The notes below the pieces were generated by a model. The model worked only from the letters and a program-made list of their open reading frames with translations. It was not told the origin of the DNA and searched no databases. Below, in pieces: positions 37,401 through 52,400 of a stretch of DNA of 64,000 bases. Location of the stretch: contig JANCRA010000019.1 in assembly GCA_024362935.1 (NCBI GenBank), positions 340,001 to 404,000 on the forward strand, given 5' to 3'. This DNA comes from Setophaga petechia. Taxonomy: Eukaryota > Chordata > Aves > Passeriformes > Parulidae. The position numbers and the translations under genes are program-made. How positions within the stretch are numbered: the stretch's first letter is position 1; every line of letters starts with the position of its first letter.

Positions 37401-40400
37401 GGAGTGTCCTACAGGATTACCTTTGTGAGCAATGCTATTGCGAGAGATGCTGACAGGCTTTTAGGAGTCTAAGGTTCAAGAAGAGAGCACTGCAGGGTGC
37501 TGGAGTCCCATTATGTATTAATAAAGGTATTTATACCTTCCTCTATTCCATCTGCCCTGGTGCTTACCCCCTGTTCTCTTTTCCCTCATGGCTTTTGATT
37601 GGTACCCCTGCACCATGTGGGCTACATCTATGCCAGATAAATTCCCAGAGTCTTTCCAGGAGGGTTGGGTGTTTGCTCCATAAGGGGTTTTGTACTGGCC
37701 TATCTTCATTACAAAAAGACAGCAATAGGGGTAGTTGTGGTGAAACCAAAGTAGCTGTTGTTAGGGTGGGAGTTGGTGTAAAAAAGCTGGTAATTAATGG
37801 GATCATAGTCAGGAAACTCTTCTGCCCAGTTACTCAGCTCATGCCTGGCAGCTTTCATCTGATAGATAGCCCTGCAGAGAGAGTGAATTGGCGGGGTAAA
37901 AGCTTCATGCTATGCCGTCACGTAGACTTGTCAACTTTAGTCCTTTTTTTGTTAAATTTAAGAAAAGAAATTATAATTGGAAGTCATTGACTTAATTGGG
38001 ATAAAACTATGATGGTGGTCTCTTTATGTGAAGTAGGAATAGTCTTTCAGATGGTTGGGTGGTTGGGAGCTGCTTTCTGTGATGCAGCTCTTGTTGCAGT
38101 GCTCTTATAGAGCCTTTGGAAAACCATAAAGGGAAAGGGTTTTTATGGGGATTCATCCCAGCATGAGACAGCTGCCATGCTCCTGTGGTTGGAGGCCCTG
38201 AGCTGATGGCTCCAAGAGGCATGGTGTGGTGCTGAACTATAAATGATGCTCCATGAAAACATTTTCCCCTCATGCAGTAGCACTGAAACACCACAAGGCT
38301 GAACTGCATTATCTGTAGGGCCATGGGATGTGGGTGATAATGCTTCATCATAACAGCAGTGGCTACAAGTCGTGATACAATGGGGTACAGTGTAATGTTT
38401 TCTGTCTCAGCAATTCCCTGCTAAATGACCACAGAGAAGTTCATTGAGTAGGACAAAATATAACTGCAGGTGTTCCTCTTTTAAAAATTCCTGAAATAAG
38501 CTATCTTAAAACAGGTGATGAGCTGAAATACTGTTACGGAAATAGATGTACCTATTTCTTGTCCCATATAAACTCATGGTAGTGCATTGGGGAGCTTCTG
38601 CTTGAGAGACTTACATTGCTGGTTGGCATAGTGTCATGGATTTGTCTTAAAATGTGTAAATATCTGGCTATTCCAAAGCGAAACACTTCTAAACTTTGGA
38701 AAAAATAATCTTCTGGTACTACAGCTTTCTTCTTTGTCCTTTTAAAAGGATTGTGGCATGGTGGTGGATTATTATAAACTGCTGCTTCAAAACAAGTTGT
38801 ACTGATGTACTGAGAGTGACTCAGAAATAGCTTACGCTTTGTGGAGAGCAGTTAAAAAAGACTTGAGCAGTGACAGAAGAGGAGGGGAAAAGGTTTGTTG
38901 GACTTTTTTGCAGAGCCACAGATGCAGCTTGGGAAGGTCTCTGGTTGCAGTCTATGGTGTGTTTTCAGCCACAGTTGGTAATATGTGACAATGAGGTAGC
39001 TCATTGAAAAGGACCAGGTGTAATACCAGAAAAGGGGTTGATTTCATGCTCTAACTCAGTTGTGAAAATTCAGATCAGGAGACAACAGTGCTCCACAACA
39101 AAGCTTTTACTTTCCTTCCATCATTTCATAGTGCACAACTGTGTGTGAGAAGAAGCACTATAGTATAGTATCTTAGTATCCTTGAAAACTAAAAATTGAG
39201 TAACTGAAGTCATGGATAGTCCATATACTTAACATATAACCTTGCCTAAAATACAGCTGTAAAATGTCCTGTGCTTCTTTTAGAATAGTTGTATGTCAGA
39301 ATTGTTTCGTTACAATGTGAGACTGGTGTAAGATAGAAGGAAGAGACTCTGAAAGTACATGGTGGTTTTGGCTGATAAATGCTCCAGGATAAATTTCTCA
39401 AGGAAAAAAAAAAAAAACAAGTTCACAAAATAACAGAAAGAAGACAGGTGTAGGACGTGCACTAAAAAGTGGTACAAACAGGTGGCACAGACATGCCTCA
39501 TCTAGAATGGGCTCCCTCTCTTGTGTTGCCTAATTGCCATCTGACCAACGCATGGCTCAGGAAGTCTGTCTTTGGAAAAGCAGAGTAGTAAAACCAAGCT
39601 TTTCATTGCCAGTTCACCATGTTTTGGATCTTTTCCTTTCTCTGCCTTTCTGAGCTAAAGTAAAATGCCAACTCAGGCTTTCCAGTGGGGGCAAAAATAA
39701 AATGTAAAATAAACTACTGATTGCTATTCTTGAGACCAAAAGGACCTCAGTCCTGTTTCAATGCCTGTATGTCCAGTGATTGTTGGACTAAAACTAATCA
39801 TCACTATTTGCTGGCCCAGCTTTGTACAAGTGGCAGGACCAGATGACTTCCCTGGGTTAGCTTTCAACATAAGCTATCCTGGGACTTGAAAGATTCACTG
39901 AGGCAAAAATACCTATTCTTAAAGCTGTAATAAAACAGATACATAATATATTTCACCTTCTTCACCCCTAAGATTCATTATAACTGGTTCTAGACCACCC
40001 CTCCAATACATAAATCATCTTTTTGGAAATACCAGATGATGCTTGTTTCAACTTCTGCCTTAAATGGCTGAAACTAGAACACTAAACACTAGAAATTTAT
40101 AATGTCAAATTCTATTTTTTTTTCTCTTCAAAGGAGAAAAGATACTATGCCCTGCTGGTTTACAATTCCCTTTTCTTTCTTGACATGTTTACTGGATAAT
40201 AAGTTGGTGGTTTAAAACAAAATTTCTTTAGTCTAAGGTTAGGGAAGACTTGTATTATTATAGTCAGTGTAGACAGGATGTTTTTAATGTCACTTGTTCA
40301 ATAACCTCTTACTAATCACAGACACCTGGAAACATGCTTCAGTGGAGAAGAGACATGGAAATAACTACCTACCACCTGAAGTTTTTGTAGAACAGCCCAC

Positions 40401-43400
40401 ACTTTTCAGCTTTGAAAAATAGCGTTGTTCTTCTCGGATTGTTCCCATTAGGTTTATGAGCTCCTGGTTGTCTATAACAAAGTTCTTTTTTCAGGGGAAT
40501 GATAAGTACATCGTATGTAGTGACACCAGAGCACAACTGAGATTTCTTGAGAAGCTCGATCACCTAGAAAAGCAGAGAAAAGATGAAGAGGAACGTGAAA
40601 TGTTGCTTCGAGCAGCCAAGGTAAGACTCTTAAGTTTCCAGGGAAGTAGTCATGTCCTCTAGATTGGTGACCATCTTCTGGTTTCTCCTACTTCTGCTTT
40701 AAATATAGTAACCATTAATTCTGTCACTGAAAATCTGTAAAGTTTAGGACAATTGTGGCTATACAGAAAAGGATTTAACTTATTTACATTTTTTCAAAAG
40801 TCCACAAGAATTCTTTGAAGTGTATGGTGGGTGAACTACTTTTTTGAGATTATTTCTACTGGTCAAAATGAAGTAATAATCTATAAATGTCCTTCCTGTA
40901 TCTCTTTTTGCCTCTGAAGCAGAAGCCTGGTGAGATCCACCACCCTTGCATGTGTATTTGTTTTCCCTTTTCAGAGGGCTAACCTTGGAGCTGGTACCAC
41001 AGCATCCATGAACTCCTGATGGAGCTGTTGCTAGTACAGAATAAGTTTCTTCCCTCTTCCTTCCCCTCAGGAAGAGGAGGGAAAAAAAAGCTAGGACAGT
41101 AGATGTTGCTTCATCAGCTGTGACTTGACCATCTTCTGTTGATTCTTTTCTTTTGGTTTTATTTCAAGCCGAATTCTGGAGCTGCTTAGGTGGAAGCCTA
41201 ATCTAGAGTTGAACGAACAGTGTTGTGCTTGCATGAATAGAACTCCCTTTCTTTCCTATACTTCCTGTCCTTTTTAAGTGTCTGCTGCTGACATGAACAA
41301 CATCATGCCTAGACTGGACCTGACTGACAGTGTTAGCATCATTTTCAGCTTAATCTTGCCTCTGGCTAGAGCAGAGGCAGCCAGCCCAGATGAGGAGGGG
41401 TGTGCACGTATGTGCGTGGAGGGGGATGGAATCCAGTCTGGATTGAGGCATTCAGCCCTGGAGCTAAATCTTTCAATCACCAGAGAAAACTGTCATTTAT
41501 TAAATATTTAACAGATAGGATGGTGTTTGGACTCCAGTAATTTCTATTCAATCTTTTTTTTCTTCCTTTGGTAGAGCCGTTCCAATAAAGAAGATCCAGA
41601 GCAACTGCGGTTAAAGCAGAAAGCGAAAGAGGTAGGAGTTTCCAGTTACCATGCTTGCCTTTGTGTGTTGAGAGAAGGTTGGCAGCCCTGTCCTGGCAAT
41701 TAGGTCAGGGTTTATTTTGCTGCTGCATACCATTTGCAGAGGCCTTGGGGAAGGACAGGAACTGCCACAGGCAAGGGCAGTGCTTCAAATGAGGTCAATG
41801 AATTATGAGCTCTCTTTTTTTAACATTTTATTTTTGCAGTTTCAGTCCTGTCTCGAAACAGTCCTTTGTAAACTGCAGCAGTACACTTGGTAGGAATATA
41901 ATGTGGGATTAGAAAAAAAAAAAAAAAAAAACTTTGAGATTTAGCATCTGGGACTGTACAATAGGCTACATTTTTCCAGGGTAATTGTTCGTTTTGTAAA
42001 TCTGATACTGCTTATAATTCTTTGGCTGGGAGGCGGTACTGGGATTTAGTTTTAAATGGAAAACGCCTCTGGCTTTTAATTTTCTGGGCCCAGCAGTTTT
42101 CTGTTCTGGAATGGAGCCCTTGTTTCACACAGTTCATGTTTAGCTGCAGGGGTTTTAGTTTATAGCTTAGACTGGTTAAGCTTTTACTCCCAGAGGCCTC
42201 TGCATAGCAACTGTAGAAATCAACAAATAAGTTCATTTATGTCTGCAGCCTCCTCTCAGTAGCTGACTTTTTACATTTCCCAATATCCATTTCCTGACTT
42301 TTCTAGCCTGAGAGAAAAAAGCTCCACTAATTGGAGCTTATTTTAATTGAGCCTTAATATTGGATCTCACTGGAGTTGCCCCCAGAGCTACTGGGAACAG
42401 AATGAAATGAAAGTACCTAAGGTTGAAGATGTGTGTGCGTGTGTATGTGTGTGTGAAATTTTTCACTTGACCTACAGATTCTTGTCCCTGCTGAATAAAT
42501 CATCAAGCCTGTTCACATTTCTGATTAAGGATCTGACAGCAGACGATAATAAAGACAATTGAGGTGTGAGACGTGTGATACAGAGCTGAAGAAATTGGTT
42601 TCTATAGTTACTTGACTGATTTCATGCAATTTTTAAGGATCTTTGTGCTAAATGAGAGTGATTTTCTGAGCAACCTTTTTCCTTAACTGTGCCTCTTGAA
42701 CTATGAAATTTGTTGTTGCTTAACATTGCTGCACTTGGCTCCTAGGTGCCAGCAGCAGCAGGTTATTTATGAATGCTTTAAAGGCCCTTATTGTTTGGAT
42801 TAATGTAGGAGCCCAGGCAAAACAAATGGAAATCCAGTAAAATAGTATTTGAATCAATGCTCTGGATTTGCACCACAGTAGATGAAATTTGTAAAATGAG
42901 AAAGAAGGAACTTGCTTTACTATCTATCTATCTTTTAATTCTTTGTTTCTACTTACAATTCTTTCTTCATTGCTAGAGTCTGTGAGTACAAAGTTGCCCT
43001 AAAGCCCTTCCCAGTTTGCCTCTGGTGCCACCAGGATCAACAATCAGTGGGTGGTGCTAATCTGTCTTGTTTTGTAGGTGACTTTACCTCTGCATCATCT
43101 GGTTGTTTCTAGATGTACTTTCTTTTAGTAAAGACTGCAAAGTAATTCATTTATGCAGCTTCTTTTCTCTTGTTTTCTGAACAATAATGTGTAAAATCAT
43201 TAAAAGTATTCTGTGGTTTGCATATTTAGAGCACAAAGAAGGTTACATTAGATTCAGTGATATTTTTCATGAGATCTCTTTTAAAAAGTGGCATAGTGGT
43301 GTACAAAAAAATGAGCCAACAGAGCAGGGAAGGCATATAAGTTTAGTGCTTGGTGTTATAATATGTCTTGAGTTCCCCTCCTTCTGTGCAGCTCATCTTG

Positions 43401-46400
43401 TGCCGGACTAACACAACCTGCATCACTCTTTGTCCTGTGTGTTTCTCCATGCTGTGCTGCTCCCAGAATGACAGTCTCCAACTGCTCCACCAAAAGAAGA
43501 GGAGGCAGATGTGCCTCTTGGGGCAGCACAGATCTTTGTATTGGTATTCAATTAAAGAACTCTGTCCTGCTGCTTTGTTCTCCAGAGAATGAGGCAGCCA
43601 GAAGCTTCTTCAAGCTTCACACGGAGAATGGGGACACCCACCTTCTGTGCCAGTGGTGCTTTTTCATCTGGGACCATCTCAAGATGGAGAGTGGAAATGA
43701 GAGCAAATGCAGCTGGAAAACATTAGCACTTTATTGATAGTTTGGAGAAAACTGGTCAGCACATATTTGCATTTAAAAAATGCAAGCATGAATAGGACTG
43801 GAATAAGAACAAAATCAAAATCAACAAATGTCCTGAGACTAAAACTGGTAGCACAGAAGCATGGTGTACAGTGGGATGAAGGCTTGAAATGGCTTACCCT
43901 TGTCTGTCTTGTCTTGCCATGTTGTGGTTATAGTCTGCTCCTAAGGAACCAAACTTGGAAACTTTGATACCTCTGTCATCTGGAATCAGATCCTTTTCAG
44001 GTTACTCCAGTTGGGTATCTGCTGGAAAGCCTGATCTGATTGTCTGCTTATAGTTCTTTAAGAATTAATATGGACCTGCCTTCCTCAAAGCTGTCTTTTG
44101 TATGTTGATGGTGACCCCCTGGGAGAAGGAAGAGGGTGTGGAGTAATGGCACTGTAGCATGTTCTAAAGCAAAGTTTCTCAAAATGCAGGGTGTGCATCC
44201 TGACAATGAATGCTTATAAATCTAGGATGTGCTGTCATCCAGTAGCTGGAAGCTACATCTTAACATTGCTGGAAGTACATCCAGAGACTCTGCAGTGGAT
44301 TCTTTTATCCAAAAGGCTATACATAATTGCTGTGACCTTTTCATCCCTTTTTGCATGACCTATTGCCTCAAACTTCCCCTATGCTAAGTCATTTACTTTC
44401 CTATATTCTTAGCCTATGTAGCTTGCCATGAATTAAGTCTGTATTTATTTCCCTCTTTCACCTGTTTCGGCAGATTTTAATACCTATGGAAAGTGCACAT
44501 TCCTTCTGAGACAGCTGCAAGGCTTGCCCCAAGCTGCTGCTTTGTGCACTCAAGAATTTTGTCCTTGCTCTCCTCACGGACCAGCTCTTTGTGCAGTGGC
44601 GTTCCTGCAGTCTGGGTAAATTACCCCTGTTTTTCATTCTGCTTTATCTGCCTCTTCAGGCTGAGAGGATGCAGCCCTCTCATTGTCCGTGATGTTTGCA
44701 CTATGAAACCCTGGCTTTTTTTAGGTGGTTTCTGCTATTTCCTGTTCTACTTTCCACAATGCTTCCAGTTACAAAGAAAATGTTCAGTCAATGTGATTCT
44801 TGTTGCTGTATTTATAGTTTATCTGTGCCACCTTCTCCTTTCCTGAAATGAGCTTTCCTAAATTGAGTAGGTGTAGGATACTTTCAAATGTGCAAGCCAG
44901 CCATATGAACAGTTCATCGCAGAAGACCTGTAAAAATGTCAGTATTAAAAAATGTGTATTATAATTCTAAATAAAAATTCTGATCCCTTTGAATTGTTTA
45001 GTTTGGAAAAGACAACTAAGATCACTGAGCCCAACTATTAACCCAGCACTGCCAAGTCTTGGGCCATCACTAAACCATGTTCCTAAGTGCCCCATCTAAA
45101 TATTTTTTAGACTCCTCCAAAGATGGTGACTCAACTACTTCCTAGGACAGCCTGTTCAAATGCTTGACAACCCTTTTGGTGAAGGAATTTTTCCCAGTTT
45201 CCCTGTACTCCTGTCCATCCTATTCAAAAGTGAGTGCTTTTGTAGTACAGCTTCAGGAAGCTTAAGGCTGAGCCTGGGCAAATCTTTCAGAATGTATCTG
45301 GGCAAGATACCTGCTTGGTATTGAGCAGGTGAAGAGGTATTTTACTGAAAGCATCTTTGCTTATTTCCATGGTAGCCACCTTTATCCCTGCTCTTACCTT
45401 GTGTCACCTTGCGGCGCCTGTCAGCGCGTAAAGGGGAGCAGCTGCATCTTGAGCTAGGGGAGGAGTGTGTGGAGCAAGCACCTGAGGGACAGCAGATCTG
45501 CCTGCCCCATTCTTTGCTCTCTCAGCAGCTCTGTTCACTTGGGACTGCACAAATCTTCCCACTCCTTGTATGCACTCGTGCATTTTTTCACACAGATACA
45601 AGATGGCAGTAGATGAGATGCTGAGAAAATTCAATACCTTTAGTACCAGCTGACTGGGAGGAAAATGGCAAACCCTCGGGTTTTTGTAGAGACAAAACAA
45701 CCCCTATAGAAAACATCAAACAAAGAGCCAGCATGATTCCAGTGTGTTCTTGGTCTTACATAGTAATGACTGAATTTTAGTTGTTCTGTAGCACCTTTTC
45801 AACAGTTACTATCTTTTTTTTTCCTGTTTCATATAACCTTCTAACTCCCTTATTTCCTCTCACACTCTCAGGTAGTAAGTTACTGTAACTTGATTCTTTG
45901 CTGCTTGCCCTACCACCTCCAACTCACATTTTCAAGCTGTTTGTTTTCTTTTTCCTTTTGTGCTGCTTCTCTGTCTAGTCTTCTGGACCCAATGGTTCAA
46001 ATTATTTAAGACCACTCTTGTGGCAGAGCAGAAGTTAATTATAACTTCTCAAAAAAGCAAGTACAGGTTGCTGCAAACAAAACAACACCTCATTGTTATC
46101 AATTGGCTTTTTTATGAGCCTTCAGTGGCAGCCTAAGAACTTCTGCCTAATTACCTGATTTATATTATCTTTATTGTTCTGTAGTGTTTCTTACCTGCTT
46201 CTGCATGTTTTGAAAAACAAGAAAACCAAACCATGATAATCAAAGAGACATAAATTTCATTAGCTTACAATGAAATTTGTAGCCTTACAAATTACAAAGG
46301 GCAATCATTAGAGATTTGGTGTGTTACAAGTCTTGTAGAAAGTCAGGAATAGAAATTCGATGATGTGTTAGATTATTGGGTGAGCTACAAAGCAAACCAA

Positions 46401-49400
46401 ATGCCTGTTTGTGACAGTCATATTGGTGTTTTGAAGCAATGTAAAAAAAGAGCAGCTGAGACACTGCCTCTGATACCCTAAAACCATCTGCCTGAAAGAT
46501 GGCAACAACTGTCTTTAGTGAAAAACAGCCCCCCCCCACAAAACTCCATTAAAAGTGTTCTTGGATTTGCAAATAGCCTTTTCTCAGTTTGTCTGAGAGA
46601 CAGAGAATGAACATAAAACTGGTTGTAAGTATGGCCTTGGATCAGAAATTTGCTAATAGAAGAAACTTTAGGGCTGAAAGTACAAAAAGAAAATGATAAT
46701 GAAGATCCAGAGGGTTGTCTGCCAAGAAGAGTTGGATGGATGCATGATGAGATGGACAAGCTGCCTGCTGATGGTCATTGAACAGTCTTCCCCTAAGTGA
46801 TAGCATCTGAAACAAAACCTGTAGAATATGTTTCATTTGTGTGGGATGCTGTAGTCTGTTTCTTGTCCTTGCAGCAAAATTAGCCTAAGCTGTGTCTGAA
46901 AGCACTTAGAGAGCTTGATGGTGGATGCTGGACACCCAAAAACTTCCCTGGGCCTCCAAGTAAGGCAAGCTGATGGGACTGCACAGGGGAAATCATGTTC
47001 CAGGTGTCCTAGAAAACACAGAAATGTATCAATAATGGTTAAGCAAACAAACAAACAAACAAAAACGGGTAAAAGGAAATACACACTCCAACACATTGGA
47101 AATTCTTAGCAAGAGTGGGCAAAATAAGGGGTCAGGAAGTCACTATGCCCTGGATTTTTTCCTCATGTGGAGTTAATTATATATTAGCAAATATCAACTC
47201 AAAATACCAATTTTTTTCCCCTCCTCCTATGGGTAGATTACTTTGTGGGTATCCTGGAAAAATGTCCTGTTGTTCTCCAGAATATTTAATTGCACCCTTT
47301 TATACAGGCAAAGCACCTGGTCTTGGGGCACACAGCCCCGGTAGGGCTTGTCCTGCCACTGAAGCAGGTATGTGGGATATTAACCTGAAAGAAATCTACA
47401 GTACTAAATACAGCTCTATTATAAGTCAGGGCTGCATTTCAAACCAGTGCATGCTATTCTGCCTTTCTGCTGTTAAATCTAAATTACAACAGAGGGAAAA
47501 GTCAGTGGAAACTAATTGTATGGCTAATTAAAACAGTTTGAAAGGAAGCAATTGCAAGAAGAGAAATTGCATTATAGGCAAGAGGAGAGGATGGCAAATG
47601 TTTAAATATGCAGCCTCCAAGTGTCAGTTTTCCTCAGAGAATGTCCCCCATATGAGAAGTCTGCTATTCAGCTGCGTTCAACCTGTAGGGCAGAAAATTT
47701 TGTGTAGGAAAGGTAGAGGCTGGAGGCAGTAATGCTCATTGAGCTTTATGACAGCCAGTGTGAGAGGCTTGGGATTGAAAGCAGATTTTAAGGTTTATTT
47801 TTCATTTTCTTCTCAAGTTCCTTAAAATGCTTAAAGGGAATGTGAAAAAAATTGCAGTTCTTTCTTCCAAAGACAATGAAGAGAGAAGTGACTGAGAGCA
47901 GTAGACAACTTTAAAAGCACTAAACAGAGGACATAATGAAACCCAGTGAAACCTTGCTTGAAAAAGCTGGTCAAAAAGAGAGAATGGATACAAAAAAGAG
48001 AAAAGTAATTTCAGTGGGATAAGTGGACCCATTAAAAAGGTTACCTCAGTATTTAGTTCTTTAAAAATACACAGTAAAGGGCAGTAAAAGGCTTAGAGAA
48101 GTCCTGAGGTTTCTCTTTCACAGATGCAAGCTAGAAAAGGCAGACATTGAAATTTGGTCACAGTTTCTTTGACTTTTACCATTTGTTAATTTATTGTTTC
48201 GTTTCTTTATTGAGGGAGCTGATAGGATTGGGAGCTTCTGTCTCTTTTGTATGCCTATATTCCTTTCTTTCCCCCTGTCACCCCCCGCAAGACTTATAAA
48301 AATTCTTGTTCATCTACTTTAGTGCTTTTATTACTCCTGATGTACTTATTGCTGGATAGCACACATAACCCTTAGGCATACATTAAGTTGTCTTCAGCCT
48401 TCCCTGGTTTCCTTTCCTGCCAGTTCTTCTGTTAGTTTAAATATTTATTTAATCTGTCCTGTACTCCATCTGCCTGTAATGTCATATGTGGAGACATCCC
48501 TACTTTTTACTTAATATTAAACCCACTATCTTGTACATGTACTTTTAAGTCTTTCTCTTATATTAATTATAACCAAGTCCAGAATTGTGGTGCTTAGCCA
48601 CATCTGTCTTGCCAGCATTTTTTCTGAGCTCATTTACATCCATGGGGCTGTATTTATTTGTTATTGCATTGCCAAGACAATTTTTTGGCTTTTTTTTTTT
48701 TCCCCAGGCATAACTTCCTAGTGTTCAAATGAAGAGAGATTTCTTTTCTCTGCTCCTCAGATTTGTTTCCTAGTACTTTGTATATTGAAGTGCCTGCAGA
48801 AGCAGACAGTGGTATGAATTTCTCATGCCAGCACAATGCTGGCATGTCATCTGCTGGACAAGGGCTACCCTGCCTGGCTTTTCTTTAACTTCAGCCCTTT
48901 CACTGCTCTGTGAGCCCTGGCTAAGACAGGTGATCTCATCTCTACCTGTAGAAACACCTTCCCTGGTAAAACTAATTTTTGAGATCTTAGAGAGCAAATG
49001 TTTCATGTACTTTGTCCTCTATGAAAGCTTATATCAAATATCTGAATCCTGTCCTGGGGACTTTGTGACCAGACACAAAGACTTTAATCTACTCTTTTTC
49101 CAAGGTGAACTTGTATTCAGCTAGATAACACTCTTTTTTTTCCCCCACCTTTGATAATACAGCCACCCTCTGCTGTACACATCATGGATTAGCTGCTGTG
49201 AATTAGTTGACTTCATTTATAGCAGTGTATACTTTTCATCAGTTGTGTTTAAGGGATTCTTTCTCTTTAGAGAAAGCCTTAAGATTTGCATAACTTGCAT
49301 TATTGAGGCTCTGATAAGGCAAGCAACCACATTATCATGTACTTTGTAACCAAAAGGTTTAAAACCAATCTGCAGTATTGCTTTAAGTAAAAGTTTCAGC

Positions 49401-52400
49401 ATCTCATAGCTGAAGTACTTCTAGTCTTCTTATACAACTTGAAATTTATTTTTTAATATTAAAGTGCCTCAAAAATGTCGTTGGTGTAACAGTAAAAATA
49501 GATTTTGTGTATTTTCTGAAATGCGGTGTGTGAGACATGAGAGAGTTTCTGTGAGCAGGAAAAAAAATGCTTTTCTCAGAGGATTGAGTGAAGAACAGAG
49601 AGGTCAATTTTAAAACCTTTCATTCTGTGTGATTACAGCCATGCTCCAAATGCCATTTCACTATAGGGAAGGACTTTAAAACGTACCTTATTTCCTGATT
49701 TCTGCTGCAGGTCAGATTAACTAAAATGGTTATTGTGTCACCCTAGAGATTCCTGCTTGCTGCAAGACCAGACTTTAAACCCTATTTTTATTATTAAAAA
49801 GGCCAGCAGCAACAAAGACTATTTTACAAGTTCTGAGACGTTTTCATAGCAATTTGATCTTTATACACAGGTTTTTAGAACTCTTTGTACTGCAATTCTT
49901 AGCATATGTGAAATCGGAAATGGGGGGAAGGAAGTATGAACATTCATTTGCCACTTGCCTGGAACCCATCCCCTCTTATTGCCTTTCTTGGGGAACGAAT
50001 TTTGAATAGAGCATGTGTTGGGTTCTTGTGTTGTGATGGAAGAGCAGCATCTGGCAGCAGAGGAAGTAGGTCAGGTTGAAGGGCAGCTTGCTAGTTTGGG
50101 GGTCCAACATGTGGGGCAGCTTCCCCCTGCTCCTCTGGAATTGCCATCACACACTTCAGTCTTCAAGGAAGAAGATCAATCTGTTGTGAGAGATGATGAG
50201 TATGATGGTATGATTTCACCTGGGTGTGGGAGTTCTATTTGTATCCAATTGTACTCAAAAGACACCAATGACCTCTAGAAGAGAAACTATGCAGCTTCTC
50301 TGTTATATTGTAATAAAGTGGATCTACTACTTTTGCTGCCCCTTATGCAGTGATCTTTCTTCCCTAACTTAAGTGCTACAAAGCTAACCATTAAAGAAAG
50401 ATTTGACTCCATACAGTCACCTCTTGCTCTTTCCTAATCTTGTTTAGGAAAATCTGGCAGTAGTTAGCGAGCCAGTATCCTCGGGTATCCCTTGACATTA
50501 TCTGCCTGTCTTCTCCTTATCCTGTGCTTTTAACTGCTCACACAATGTTTAGACATTTAATCTGCAATTTTTAATGGAACAAAACTTGATGAAAAGATGA
50601 TTTTGCTGGCTTCAGCAGGGTAATTTGGATGCCTGCCCATATCGCTTAACGGGGATCTGTTGAGTCCATTATAGAAATTGAGTGTTTAAATTCATTTGTC
50701 TTAATTATGTTCTCAGAAAAATCCCTGAGATGTGTAGAATGCAACAAGACTATGATTTTTTTTTCTTCTTTTGCTTCAAACCCTGGTGAGAGTCTTTATG
50801 ATTTGAAAAATCCTTTGACTAGCTAGGAAGTGGAAAATTTATTGGAGAGAGCAGATGTTGGTAATGACGTGTGATTCCAGCATTTTCTTGGAAACTGCCT
50901 AGTCGAAGATGCATCAGTTCTGGTTCTAGAAAGCACATCTTTTTTTAAACAGTCTCCCAAGTGTCATCCTCTCCTTTGTTACCTCTGCCAGCACTGCCCT
51001 CCAGCAGCATTGCTCCCTCCTGCAGTGTGTCTGTGTCAGCATCACACTTGGTCTGCTAGAATTCCATGGGGTAAATGGTGATGGTGCCAAGGCACTGCCC
51101 AGTCCTCAACCAGAGCAGCATCCTGATGCTCCACCATGAGAGCCTCAACTTGCCCAGACCCCTCCACCCCATGCTGATGCCAACCCAAAGCCCTCTTGGT
51201 ATTTAATTCATAGCTCTGCCTTTTGTTGTCACACTTGACCATGGCTGCCCATCAACAGCAGCTGTAAAAAGGAGAGAGGGGCTTATTTCAATGCTGCTTC
51301 AAGCCAGAGGTGTTCAGCAGCCACACGTTTTTGACAAGTCTAAGTGCAGTAATGCTGGTTGGTGTGTGTTTTGTAGGGTTGAGAGGGAGGGGGGATGTGT
51401 TTTCCAGTGGTTCTCAGGGGTGGAAGCACACAGTTAGACTAATAAAGGCTTTTGGTTTGTTTTGCTTTGTCTTAAGTTTAATGATTTTAAAAGTTGTTTT
51501 ACTTTGGGGTGTAATGGTTCCTAAATTAAAGTAAATCATCTGTCCCCTTCTGGTTTTCTTTTTCACTGGAGCTTTTAGGAGTTTAATCTTTTCCCAGAGG
51601 GGTGCTGTGTGCATGGCATGTTGCAGTGCCCCTTCTCATGGCAAGAAGACTGTGGTGTACCTGTGACCATTGTGATGACAGAACTACACTGCTGGCAGGA
51701 AGGAGTGCTTTACTTCTGCAGGGATGCTCCATAGCTGCCTGTAGGGAGGGGTGGCTCCAGGTGTTGGAGGCCTGGGCAGCTGAGGCTGGAAGTCTGCACC
51801 TACCTCTGCCAAAAATCTCAGCATTTTATTGCTCAGATTTAAGGCTTACTCTAAGCATTTTATTGCTCCTGCCTCAATTTTTCACAGTTTGCAAAGTTTC
51901 AAATTTTTTTTTTAATTTATTTTCACTTTCCCCCATTTCTTATTGGCTGAAGTGTGTTACTGAATATAAAGATATGGGATTTAATCTGTATATTAGATTA
52001 AAGGAAAATTTATCCTAAACATTTGATGCTAGTAAGCTGACTGGAGTTAACCTCAGACAATTGCAAAATACTAGTAGTTAGAAAGTTCATAGTGTGTAAA
52101 GTATTCCTGAAAGCAATCCTGTATATTTGGATAAAAACAAGCTGACTGAATTAAGTAAATTTTGATAAATAAGGTTTTAATTGTGTACACTGCACACAAA
52201 AGCAAGAATAGTGTGTGTGGTAAGTGAAGGATGGTGTCTAGCTTTGAAGAAATATTACTGTGTGAAGAAGTACTACTACAATAAAAGCCTACATAGGGTG
52301 ATCAAAGATGACTTGCAAATAGTGCTGTTTTCAAAACTGAAACATACCAACCCCCCAAAAACTTTATTCTCAACATATTTGTTAAAATCTTGCTTTCCCT

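Noticed and set aside
47115..47531. Plus-strand ORF of 138 codons in the 12-kb intron
   Set aside because: No domain, repeat signature or splice sites that would join it to TAF4B in frame.
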